A stretch of 64,000 nucleotides of DNA from Phycisphaeraceae bacterium (GTDB lineage: Bacteria > Planctomycetota > Phycisphaerae > Phycisphaerales > UBA1924): the NCBI GenBank assembly GCA_019636495.1, contig JAHBXL010000003.1, forward strand, positions 186,001-250,000. Reading direction: 5' to 3'. The notes beneath the pieces are model-generated. The model saw nothing but the letters and a program-made list of their open reading frames with translations, had not been told where the DNA came from and searched no databases. Of the stretch, positions 19,301 through 29,520 are shown piece after piece; within the stretch, counting starts at the first letter, position 1; every line of letters begins with the position of its first letter. The position numbers and the translations under genes were made by a program.

Positions 19301-20032
19301 ATGACGGCCCGCTTCGTCTGGGCGCTGCTGGTCACCTACCTGCTCATGTGCTCGGTGTTCGAGAGTTTCCTGTACCCGCTGGTCATCATGTTCAGCGTGC
19401 CGCTGGCGGTGGTGGGGGGCTTTGCCGGCCTGCGCATCGTGCACGACATCACGCTCGCCGACCCGACGATCGCGCCGCAGCAACTCGACGTCCTGACCAT
19501 GCTCGGATTCGTGATCCTCATCGGCACCGTGGTGAACAACTCGATCCTCATCGTCGAGCAGTCGCTGAACTTCGAGGACCCGCGTCGCTACGGCGCAGAG
19601 GGCGAGCGGATGCCGATCTTCAGGGCCATCCGCGCCTCGGTCGCCTCACGTTTCCGCCCGATCTTCATGACCACCTGTACCACGCTCGGCGGCATGTTGC
19701 CGCTGGTGGTCTCCCCCGGCTCGGGCTCGGAGATGTACCGCGGTCTGGGCGCGGTCGTGCTGGGCGGGCTGGCGTGCTCCACCGTGTTCACACTGTTGCT
19801 GGTGCCGCTGGTTTTCAGCCTCGTTGTGCAGATGAAAGAGGGTGTGAACGCGGCGTTCGGCCGCGCGAGCGAACGGATGATCCTCGACCCTGTGCCCGCC
19901 GGCATGACGGGTATCGCGATCCCGGCGTCCGCGACAAGGCCCGATCCGGCCCCATCGCCCTCGAACGGCGATGGCGTGTTGGCTGCCGCGAAGGCGACCG
20001 CCCCGACAACCGAACCTCCGAAGTCGGCATGA
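16301..20032 (+). CDS. RND-family efflux permease (AcrB/MexB-like), enlarged
   Basis: 1243 aa inner-membrane proton/substrate antiporter. It opens with SINKPVSVAVGVILVVMFGLIGLGAIPIQL (TM1), followed by porter domains, then TM2-6 from about residue 355. The TM4 relay lies in GLAFATGMVVDNAIVVLEN (Asp present once, not as the AcrB Asp-Asp pair). After the second porter region there are two extra hydrophobic segments (about residues 935-960 and 975-995) before the canonical TM8-12 block with GTVVNNSILIVEQ. That and a long periplasmic part make it about 200 residues longer than AcrB. A Pro/Thr-rich tail ends it. It works with the adaptor upstream; substrate unknown. Confidence 0.88.
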   Translation: MDPIRWSINKPVSVAVGVILVVMFGLIGLGAIPIQLTPTVDRPNIEVTTRWPGRSPQEIVDNITREQEKRLKNVSNLKRMRSTSTEGQSTISLEFYLGADISRALQEVSDSLRQVPSYPAEVDEPTIKAADGASENAIAWIIVDVDPAKRHKHPDFDITTLYDALDKEVKPYLERIGGVAEVNVFGGREREVRVLLDPVKLAQRRLTFNEVIGALQAENRNISAGSIAEGKRDYRVRIVGQFATEQDVLDTIVAYRPAADAPGAALKPVYVRDLGDVEFGHTKKRGFVRSLGQPCIAINTIRQANANVVEVMAELRSRLDEVRADILPKLGGEVGPDLRIRQVYDETTYIDSAIDLVSTNLWVGGIIATLVLLVFLRSFTATGVVALAIPISVIGTFLAMVAFGRTLNVISLAGLAFATGMVVDNAIVVLENTVRRVRAGDSPRLAAYWGAKEVWVAVLASTLTTVAVFVPVLTIKEEAGQLFRDISLAIAAAVLFSLVVSITVIPSAGARLLSVHRPDHERSALRRNFDRLFGLAPLLQRLADRVADGLMWIMTGWRGWTLRPAIIIAMASLSLWGSMKLMPPLDYLPTGNRNLVFGGLLIPPGYSVEQQESIATRIEQQIRPYIEVDAADRAAVAALPPIPRFPPGMAPFEPVPINNFFIAGFNGGMFCGATSAWPEVVIPVGGVLTNAMNTIPDAFGGARQSAIFGRGVGGGNSVKIEISGPDLSRVIAAAQFMFLTAGAEQGGYGMRNVQPEPSNFLLGQPEATVRLNQHGRELGLTVRDVGVAVRGLFDGAFIDDFRLGGDTVDMVLLPRSGRLEYQEQLAAVPVATPAGPVVPLDTVVTLERTTAPQAIQRSEELPSVTISIAPPVGITVDEVMTRVREDFLPRAQAAGLIDASMRVRLEGTAASLDEVRAALFGQAQTGAPLAGWQRGLLWVCGGLCVLGALAAAYSFARGFGLLARRGRVPRSGAFYGAVSIMLLTTVVVGLLAGVTTQPQFMTARFVWALLVTYLLMCSVFESFLYPLVIMFSVPLAVVGGFAGLRIVHDITLADPTIAPQQLDVLTMLGFVILIGTVVNNSILIVEQSLNFEDPRRYGAEGERMPIFRAIRASVASRFRPIFMTTCTTLGGMLPLVVSPGSGSEMYRGLGAVVLGGLACSTVFTLLLVPLVFSLVVQMKEGVNAAFGRASERMILDPVPAGMTGIAIPASATRPDPAPSPSNGDGVLAAAKATAPTTEPPKSA

Positions 20033-20203
20033 AGGCTCATGTGGCTTTCTCGGGGTTTGTTTGGGAACATCCGGCCGATGTGATGCGTACACCATGAGAC
20101 GATGGAACCGCCGCCCCGGTCATGCGTCCAATGATGCAGGGCGGTCGGCGGAGGGGAGCGGGGTCTGGCGCCGGTGGGCGCGGCAGGGGGACAGGAGCAT
20201 TCC

Positions 20204-21148
20204 ATGAGCAGGCATGTGCGGTTCGCGACGCTCGCGGCGGTATCGGCGGGAATGGTGTGCGCGGCCGCCGGCGCACTCGCGCAGACCAACACGACCCGCG
20301 CGGGCGCAAGCCCGGCGCCGACCCAGGCGGCACAGCCGGCCCGGCGCGTGGCCGTCAACCCCAAGCGCGAGACGCTGCAGAAGATGCAGCGCCGCATGAC
20401 CATCGATTTCAAGGAGTCGCGGCTCGAGGACGTGATCACGTTCATCCAGGAGATCAGCGGGGCGGAGTTCGATCCGATGTGGCAGTCCGACCGCGGCACG
20501 GGAATGAACAAGGACAAGTTGATCACCGTGGCCGTGCGGAATGAGCCGGCGCTGCGTGTGCTCGAGAAAGTGCTCGACAAGGCGCAGGAGGACTTCGAGG
20601 AGAACACCTGGCAACTCTCCGATGTCGGCGCGCTGGAGATCGGTCCCAAATCCGCGCTCAACAAGAGCAAGCGCGTCGAGATCTACGACATCAACGACCT
20701 TCTGCACGTGATCCCGCGGTACACCGAAGTCCCGCAGATCGACCTGCAGAGCGTGCTGCAGCAGGGCCAGGGCGGCGGTCAGACGCCGTTCCAGGACACC
20801 AACAACCAGCAGCAGGAGCAGCCGCGCACCCGTGAGCAGCGCACGCAGGACATCATCGACCTGCTCATCACGCTTGTCGAGCCGACGCAGTGGATCGACA
20901 ACGGCGGGGACGGCGCGAGCATCCGCGCCTGGAACGGCCAGTTGATTGTGCGCGGCCCGGACTACATGCACCGGCAGATCAACGGCTATGCCTTCTGGCC
21001 GTCGTACACCGCTTCGACCGTCCAGGGCCGGCGCTACGTGTCGCTCGACACCGACAACAGCATCGGGAAGATCGACGGCTTCGCCCAGCAGCCCGTGACG
21101 GGAACCACAGGCGGGGCGGGCGGCGGAACCGGCGTGCCGCCCCCGTGA
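20204..21148 (+). CDS. Exported protein with secretin-N/STN-like domain
   Basis: 314 aa. The signal peptide (MSRHVRFATLAAVSAGMVCAAAGALAQ) is followed by an STN-like unit, MTIDFKESRLEDVITFIQEISG, of the kind found at the start of secretins and in planctomycete relatives. A central region (VEIYDINDLLHVIP, residues about 150-165) resembles the secretin N-domain strand pattern. A Gln-rich linker precedes a C-terminal part (DLLITLVEPTQWIDNGG...). The secretin pore domain is absent. ACAGGAG 6-12 nt upstream fixes the ATG at 20204. It follows the RND permease by about 170 bp; a functional link is unproven. Confidence 0.65.
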   Translation: MSRHVRFATLAAVSAGMVCAAAGALAQTNTTRAGASPAPTQAAQPARRVAVNPKRETLQKMQRRMTIDFKESRLEDVITFIQEISGAEFDPMWQSDRGTGMNKDKLITVAVRNEPALRVLEKVLDKAQEDFEENTWQLSDVGALEIGPKSALNKSKRVEIYDINDLLHVIPRYTEVPQIDLQSVLQQGQGGGQTPFQDTNNQQQEQPRTREQRTQDIIDLLITLVEPTQWIDNGGDGASIRAWNGQLIVRGPDYMHRQINGYAFWPSYTASTVQGRRYVSLDTDNSIGKIDGFAQQPVTGTTGGAGGGTGVPPP

Positions 21149-21178
21149 GCACGGATTTCTGATTCACGCATCGACCTC

Positions 21179-21203
21179 GCGGCCGCATTGAGCGGCCGCT
21201 TTT
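21179..21203 (+). terminator. Rho-independent terminator after the STN-domain gene
   Basis: Two copies of the self-complementary GCGGCCGC (21179-21186 and 21192-21199) form an 8-bp all-GC stem with loop ATTGA, followed by TTTT. It lies between converging genes and just before the subtilase stop at 21207. Confidence 0.8.
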
Positions 21204-21206
21204 CAT

Positions 21207-22844
21207 TCAACAGCCGGCCAGATACGCCGCGAGAAACGCGTACAGATCGAGCGTGTCGGTCGTGCCGTCCCCGTTGATGTCGGCCCGCCCCGCAAAGAAG
21301 TCATCGAAGAACTGGTACAAGTCTTCGGGCGTGACAACGCCGTCGCGGTTCCAGTCGCCGATGCAGAACCGGTCGCTGTCGGCGACCGCGGCGAGCGCGC
21401 GACCCGCGTTGACACGGCCATGGCCGTAGTACTCGTCCCATCCCGCCGGGCCTCGGTCGTCGGCGGTTTCCGTAAGAATGCGCTTCACCTCGTCCCCGCT
21501 CAGCCAGGGAGAGGTCTCCAACAGCAGGCACGCAACACCCGCGACAAACGGCGCTGCCATCGATGTGCCGGTCTCCAGTCGGTGACCATTGGGGCTCTGA
21601 TTCGTGTCGATGGTCGTCGCGATCAGAACTCCCGGCGCGCTCAGGTCCACCTCGGGCCCGCGGCAGGAGAACCCGGCGAACTGGTCTCGATTGTCGGTCG
21701 CCGTCACACAGAGAACGCTCGAGAATCGCGCCGGGTAGTAGATCGGGACTCCTGCGCCGGCATTGCCCGCCGACGACACAACCACGGCCCCGCTCAGATG
21801 GGCGTACTCCGCCGCGGCACGGAGCACCTGGGTGCCCGTTGTGAACCCGAGGCTGATGTTCAGCACGCGTGCCCCGTTATCGATCGCCCACACAATTCCG
21901 GCGGCGCACGCAACCTCGCTGCTGTTTCCCCAAAGGTCGGCAACGCGTACCGGCATGACCAGCGAGTTCCACGTCACACCCGCGATGCCGAAGTTGTCGT
22001 TGGCCCTTGCCGCGGCGATCCCGGCGCATGCGGTGCCGTGGGAGACCCACGGGCTGTCGTCGGTCGCTTCGGGATCATCGCCGATGAAGTTCCGGCCGGG
22101 CACGAGGCGCGATGCGAGGTCCGGGTGGCTGTGGCTGACGCCGGTATCCAGGATCGCGAGAATGACGGGCGAGCCCCCTGTCGCGATGGTCCACGCGGCG
22201 GGGGCGTTGATGTCCGCGCCCGCGATGCCGGCGATGCCGCCGATGGCCGCGCCGCTGTTCCGGAGCCCGTACTGCCACGGGAAGAACGGGTCATTGGGAA
22301 CGAACACGCCGTGCACATACCCGAGCGCATCGGGTTCCGCCGATTCGAACAAGTCGGCGCGTGAGCGAAGCGCCGCGGCCGCGGCATTCGCCGCTGAGGC
22401 GTTCGCGACTTCGAACGTGACCAGACGGGACAGGCCGAGTTGATCCGCGAGCGCGCGATTGCCCGGCTCCGTTTCAAACGTCGGCCGGGAGCGTTGCAGC
22501 CCATGCGCTGCGAAGATCGCGACAAGCGCGTTGTCGACGGCGCCGTGATCGATCGCTGCCTTGTCGGTGTTGGCATCAAGCATCGCCGCGCTCGCGGTGA
22601 CGATGTGCTCCCGCCCCGCGACGAGGCGCGCGACGACCGAAGCACGTGAGCGGTCCAACTCCGCGGACATGACCACCGGTCGCGAGAACGACACTCGGTC
22701 GCTGCTCGCGATTCGGTCCGGCTCACCCCACGAGGCACTCGCGATCAACAGGCCGACGAGAAGGCCTGCACAGTGAGATGTTCCGGGCAAGCGTGGCCCT
22801 CCGGTGTTTGGGGGAGCATCGAGCCGGCAATCATCGGCCGGCAT
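21207..22844 (-). CDS. Exported subtilisin-like serine protease with dockerin-like C-terminus
   Basis: 545 aa. A signal region near residues 20-40 and a propeptide (to about 165) precede an S8 catalytic domain. The Asp is in VILAILDTGVSHSHPDL, the His in SHGTACAGIAAARAND, the oxyanion Asn in VVVSSAGNAG and the Ser in GTSMAAPFVAGVACLLLE. The C-terminal 55 residues are two Asp-rich repeats (GDWNRDGVVTPEDL and ADINGDGTTDTLDL) ending in AGC, the GC-type dockerin-like tail. The ATG at 22844 is chosen because the 38 codons upstream look non-coding. Probably calcium-binding and surface-retained. Confidence 0.88.
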   Translation of the reverse strand: MPADDCRLDAPPNTGGPRLPGTSHCAGLLVGLLIASASWGEPDRIASSDRVSFSRPVVMSAELDRSRASVVARLVAGREHIVTASAAMLDANTDKAAIDHGAVDNALVAIFAAHGLQRSRPTFETEPGNRALADQLGLSRLVTFEVANASAANAAAAALRSRADLFESAEPDALGYVHGVFVPNDPFFPWQYGLRNSGAAIGGIAGIAGADINAPAAWTIATGGSPVILAILDTGVSHSHPDLASRLVPGRNFIGDDPEATDDSPWVSHGTACAGIAAARANDNFGIAGVTWNSLVMPVRVADLWGNSSEVACAAGIVWAIDNGARVLNISLGFTTGTQVLRAAAEYAHLSGAVVVSSAGNAGAGVPIYYPARFSSVLCVTATDNRDQFAGFSCRGPEVDLSAPGVLIATTIDTNQSPNGHRLETGTSMAAPFVAGVACLLLETSPWLSGDEVKRILTETADDRGPAGWDEYYGHGRVNAGRALAAVADSDRFCIGDWNRDGVVTPEDLYQFFDDFFAGRADINGDGTTDTLDLYAFLAAYLAGC

Positions 22845-23209
22845 GCTGCGCGAGTGTACAGGACAGCGTACTCGGTCCGCCACGCAAAAATGGCTGATAA
22901 AGGACAGATAAGGATGTTTTAGGCCAAACCTGGCCAGTTCACTTGGCACGCAGCGCATCCCAAATAACCGAATTTAGGGATCACTTTGCGCAGTCGGACT
23001 ATGGATAGTGAAGGAATAGGCAAGATGCGCCAGATTCAATGAGATTCGCCTTGACAACAGGTGTTTTTTCTGGCAAAGTAGGTGGCTGAGAGATGGTCTC
23101 GAGCGGCGGCTTTGCCGCGCGGGATCCGGTTGAGTAGAGAGATTCCCGTCGCCGAGTGTCGGTTGGATCGCTCGCGGCGAACGGGTTCATGTAGTGAGGA
23201 GAGACCCAC
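22845..23209. other. Divergent intergenic region between the subtilase and PEP-CTERM-like gene
   Basis: 365 bp with lower GC around 22880-23080 than flanking genes, consistent with promoters for both directions. A perfect TTGACA (23051-23056) is followed 17 nt later by CAAAGT. No ORF, repeat or recognisable riboswitch is seen. Confidence 0.5.
23051..23079 (+). promoter_or_regulatory. Candidate sigma-70 promoter for the PEP-CTERM-like gene
   Basis: A consensus -35 TTGACA at 23051-23056, a 17-nt spacer and a weak -10 CAAAGT at 23074-23079. It lies about 130 nt before the ATG at 23210. The -10 match is only three of six, so this is tentative. Confidence 0.35.
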
Positions 23210-24007
23210 ATGGCCTTTGCCCGCAAGAGCGTTTTTTCCGCCACCGTCGCTGCCGCCGTATTGCTCGCGACGAGCGCGGGTGCCTTGGGCAGCGTTTCCC
23301 AGTTCTGCTTTGTGCTGAACGCCAGCGCGACGGTTGACGGCGTCCCCGTCTCCTACAGCCTGCAGATCGACAGCCAGAACATGTACTCGTTCTCAAACGA
23401 GAACGGGGACTTGGTCTATGGCTGGTTGATGGATTCCCCCTTTGAACTTCGCTCGGCCCCGACTGCAACGCACCCCAACGGCGTTGTGCTGGGCACGTTG
23501 CAGCACGCGTTTGTCGAAACCATCGCGGACCCCGTCGTGTCGCTGAACTTCGCGGTTCAGGCCGGCGCGGTGATGACCAGTTTCTCCGCGACCTCGACGA
23601 TCCTGTCATTCGCGAGCATCGTCAACGGCATCGGCACCGCGTCCGCGGGCCTGACGGCCGATGACACCGGCAGCGACGGCGTTTCGCTGGGCCTGGGCTC
23701 TCGCCCCGGCATGTATGTCGCCAAGTTCAACAACAGCGGCATCCCGTTCTCTGATCTTGACGGCACCACGTTCGCCGACCTGCACACGTCGGCCATGTTC
23801 GACCCGGTTGGCATCAACGTTTCGGCGGACACCGGCCCATTCCAGTTGATCCCCGGCTCGGTCTTCAACATGCAGTCGGGCTTCGACTTCACCCTCTCCG
23901 CGGGCGACATCGCCAGCGGCGTCAGCACGTTTGTGATCATCCCAGCGCCCGGTGCAGCCACGCTTCTGGGCATCGGTGGCCTGCTGGCGATGCGTCGCCG
24001 TCGCTGA
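23210..24007 (+). CDS. PEP-CTERM-like exported protein
   Basis: 265 aa. A signal peptide (to about residue 27, Ala-Gly-Ala) is followed by a beta-rich domain with no catalytic motif. The C-terminus is Ile-Pro-Ala-Pro-Gly-Ala-Ala, a hydrophobic segment (TLLGIGGLLAM) and Arg4, the layout of PEP-CTERM sorting tails, where exosortase cleaves near the Pro motif. A strong GAGGAGAG lies about 7 nt upstream of the ATG. The next gene has the same architecture, suggesting tandem duplication with divergence. No exosortase gene is in this window. Function unknown. Confidence 0.8.
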   Translation: MAFARKSVFSATVAAAVLLATSAGALGSVSQFCFVLNASATVDGVPVSYSLQIDSQNMYSFSNENGDLVYGWLMDSPFELRSAPTATHPNGVVLGTLQHAFVETIADPVVSLNFAVQAGAVMTSFSATSTILSFASIVNGIGTASAGLTADDTGSDGVSLGLGSRPGMYVAKFNNSGIPFSDLDGTTFADLHTSAMFDPVGINVSADTGPFQLIPGSVFNMQSGFDFTLSAGDIASGVSTFVIIPAPGAATLLGIGGLLAMRRRR

Positions 24008-24125
24008 ATCGCACCGTTTCATCGGGGTCGCGTCGGCCGCGCAGCCGTGCATCGTGCCCCATGCGTCCGTGTATCGATGAATCAGTCCGGTCGTGTGACA
24101 GCAACAGATCAGATAGGACCGTTCC

Positions 24126-24929
24126 ATGTCCACAAAGATGACCAAGTCCGCCGCGGTTGTTGGTACGTCCGCCGCGGTACTCGTTCTCGCTTCGACGGCG
24201 GGCGCCTCGATTTCCGACCCGTTCCTGACGATCACGGCGATCAACGGCGCGGGTACGGACACGTTCATTGTGCCGCTCGGTCTCACGGCTCCGGGAGCCA
24301 ACCCGGGCGCGCGGGTCTACTCGAACGGTAACATCGCGCTATCGAACGGGGCCGCGGTTTCTCAGTTGTCGATGACGATCGACCCCCAAGGTCCGCTGAA
24401 CACGCCGCACGACAACCTGATTTCCCTCACGTTCACGGCCTGGGGCGGCGCGACGAACACCACGTTTATCATCACCACCGCCAACCTCGACGTGTCGTTC
24501 CCGCAGCCGGTGCTCGCCCGTGCGAGCAGCAACTTTGCCGCGGTCGACCAGAACGGTGACGGCGTGACGGTCACATCGATTGATCAGTTTGGCGCCGCCG
24601 CGGCGGGTTGGTGGCGCACGCAGTTCAATGGGGGTTACGGCCCGAATCCGAATGCCGCGCCATTCGGCACTCAGTACGCGTTGAACGGAGCAGGTTCGAT
24701 TTCGACGGCGTCGCCGTTTGGCTCTGTGAATGGCGGTAACAACACCGGCATCCTGTCGCCGATTGGCCCGGGCTGGCTGGACATGAGCGCCCAACTCCGC
24801 TTTACGATCACCCCCGGCGATTCGGTCGGCGGCACCAGCACGTTCATCTCCTCGATCGCAATCCCCGCGCCCGGCGCGGCGGTGATGCTCGCCCTCGGCG
24901 GCATCGCGGCCGGTCGGCGTCGCCGCTGA
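24126..24929 (+). CDS. PEP-CTERM-like exported protein (second copy)
   Basis: 267 aa. A signal peptide (STKMTKSAAVVGTSAAVLVLASTAGAS) precedes an Asn/Thr/Gly-rich beta domain. The C-terminal tail is Ile-Pro-Ala-Pro-Gly-Ala-Ala, hydrophobic VMLALGGIAAG, then Arg4. The end of the domain (SVGGTSTFISSIAIPAPG) closely parallels the upstream gene's IASGVSTFVIIPAPG, so the two are probably paralogues sharing processing. It lies 118 bp after the first gene and is followed by a strong terminator. Confidence 0.8.
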   Translation: MSTKMTKSAAVVGTSAAVLVLASTAGASISDPFLTITAINGAGTDTFIVPLGLTAPGANPGARVYSNGNIALSNGAAVSQLSMTIDPQGPLNTPHDNLISLTFTAWGGATNTTFIITTANLDVSFPQPVLARASSNFAAVDQNGDGVTVTSIDQFGAAAAGWWRTQFNGGYGPNPNAAPFGTQYALNGAGSISTASPFGSVNGGNNTGILSPIGPGWLDMSAQLRFTITPGDSVGGTSTFISSIAIPAPGAAVMLALGGIAAGRRRR

Positions 24930-24971
24930 TTACCCGCGATTCGCGGGCCATCGTGCGGAACCACGGTTGAG

Positions 24972-25006
24972 CCGGCCGCTCCGAAAGGGCGGCCGGTTTG
25001 TTTTTT
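24972..25006 (+). terminator. Rho-independent terminator of the PEP-CTERM-like pair
   Basis: Stem CCGGCCGC (24972-24979) pairs with GCGGCCGG (24989-24996), followed by TTTG and six T. It lies about 45 bp after the second gene's stop and upstream of the converging gcvP. Confidence 0.85.
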
Positions 25007-25133
25007 GGTCCTGCTTTGTCGCCGTCGCGTACTGCGAGCCAAGCACTGCTTGCGCCCGCCGCTCCGCGGCAGGGGTGCGCTGGCCTAAGGCGGCTTGGTA
25101 GAGCAACCGTGCGACGACGGCTTGATCAGGTCT

Positions 25134-28160
<3,027 letters not shown>

Positions 28161-28394
28161 TGTGGGGTGTGAAATGCGTGCAAGCGGGTGCGTGTGGAAG
28201 GGTGCGGGGAATGCTAGCGGGCGGGCCGGGCGCGGGGTGGACCGGGGGCACGGCTGCCTGGCCGTAGGCCAAATCCGGAGTTGACAATGATGACCCGGAT
28301 CGGAGGCCGGATGGGCACAGATGGGAAAGAGATTCGGATTGAACGCGTGGCCCAAGCCCGGACCAATCCGGGTTTCACCACAGCGATCTGTGCT

Positions 28395-28607
28395 TCATCC
28401 AGCGCGCGGCTCGCACCGGCCCGCGGCATCATCGGCGAGCACCTGATCGACAATCGACTTCAGGCTCGAACCGTTCGCCGACGATGTGTCGGTCCACCGC
28501 TGGTCTTCGGCCAGTTCGTGAAGCAGGAACTCCGCGAGCTTGTCCTGCTGGCTTTCCGGGACTGCACGCAGTCGTTCGATGGCTTGTTCCATGAGCCTGG
28601 TCATCAC
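28395..28607 (-). CDS. Small antitoxin-like protein
   Basis: 70 aa. The N-terminus MTRLMEQAIERLRAVPESQQDKLAEFLL resembles the amphipathic helix of small planctomycete and cyanobacterial addiction-module proteins that pair with RelE/ParE-type toxins. No toxin-sized ORF with recognisable motifs lies directly up- or downstream, so it may be an orphan or a remnant. It lies about 235 bp upstream of gcvP on the same strand. Confidence 0.5.
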   Translation of the reverse strand: MMTRLMEQAIERLRAVPESQQDKLAEFLLHELAEDQRWTDTSSANGSSLKSIVDQVLADDAAGRCEPRAG

Positions 28608-28720
28608 TGAAATGATACTCTCAGAGGGAAACCGAAAAGTTCCCGGCAGCGAGGAACTCGGGAGTGAGGAACCCCCGCTTCGCTCTTTCCGGAGTAAACG
28701 CGAAGTACTATGCTCTCAGC

Positions 28721-29404
28721 ATGAATGGCGCACAGCCGAACTTCACGGAGCAGGAGTGGTGGCGGTCACTTTCTGACCATGTGCAGAAGAGAATCACCGT
28801 CCAAATGTCTTTGTCCGCGGAGACGGATCGCGGTGCCGCTATCGTTGGGGTGAGTTACCTAGACACACAGCTCGAACGCCTGTTTCAGCGTGTCTTCGTA
28901 AGCAGCCGCTCACATGGGCGGCAACTCCTAAAGGGCCCGGGGGCGCCTGTTGGTACTTACTCGTCACGAATTGACATGGCATTTGCCTTGGCACTCATCG
29001 GTTCTCAACAGCAAAAGCATCTGCATGTGTTTCGCAAGATCCGAAATCTGTTTGCTCACAGTTTTGAGCCGCTCTCGTTTGACGAGAATGCAATTATTGT
29101 CGAAACGAAAAAGCTTGAGCTCCCTAAGGTGCCTCCTGGCCTACTGTCGAATGCAAGTTCTCGCACCCGCTTTGAGTTTGCCGTGACGTTTGAAATGTCG
29201 AGATTGGAAGGCCAGATTGAGAGTGCACTTCCCTTGGAGTTTCTGCCGCAAGGCGGTTACGAATTCGAGGCCGGTAGTCCCGAGTACCGCAATTGGATTT
29301 CTCGCATTCAGTCGATTCAGGCGGGAAAGGAACCCGAACCACGAACGTGGTATCCAGATCCTCGTTCTGAACATCGCATACACCAGCCAGAATCCCAAGA
29401 GTAG
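28721..29404 (+). CDS. MltR-like (mannitol-repressor family) protein
   Basis: 227 aa. The stretch SAETDRGAAIVGVSYLDTQLERLFQRVF, then GTYSSRIDMAFALALIG and LHVFRKIRNLFAHSF, matches the MltR/DUF4145-like helical family. Despite the name, most members are uncharacterised, and several sit in accessory or defence-like loci. The ATG at 28721 is chosen because residues upstream are not family-like. Base composition is noticeably lower in GC and codon use more relaxed (AAA, AAT, TTT, CGT) than in neighbours, suggesting recent transfer. Confidence 0.65.
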   Translation: MNGAQPNFTEQEWWRSLSDHVQKRITVQMSLSAETDRGAAIVGVSYLDTQLERLFQRVFVSSRSHGRQLLKGPGAPVGTYSSRIDMAFALALIGSQQQKHLHVFRKIRNLFAHSFEPLSFDENAIIVETKKLELPKVPPGLLSNASSRTRFEFAVTFEMSRLEGQIESALPLEFLPQGGYEFEAGSPEYRNWISRIQSIQAGKEPEPRTWYPDPRSEHRIHQPESQE

Positions 29405-29520
29405 TTTGTCACTGAAATCTCAAGTGCTCCTGGCACTCAGATGGCAACCACAATAGGCTGCGCTTTCGTGACGACTATTAGACCGCTTGGTCCAGCTATC
29501 ACGGCACATTTGTATCTCAC

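Noticed and set aside
15206-19483. A very long leftward open frame (over 1400 codons) opposite the RND operon
   Set aside because: Antisense frame kept open by the high GC codon bias; His/Arg/Asp-rich composition, no domain, and fully overlaps two well-supported genes.
28161-28394. Possible glycine riboswitch upstream of gcvP
   Set aside because: No conserved glycine-aptamer blocks were found; only a short CCGG palindrome and simple sequence.
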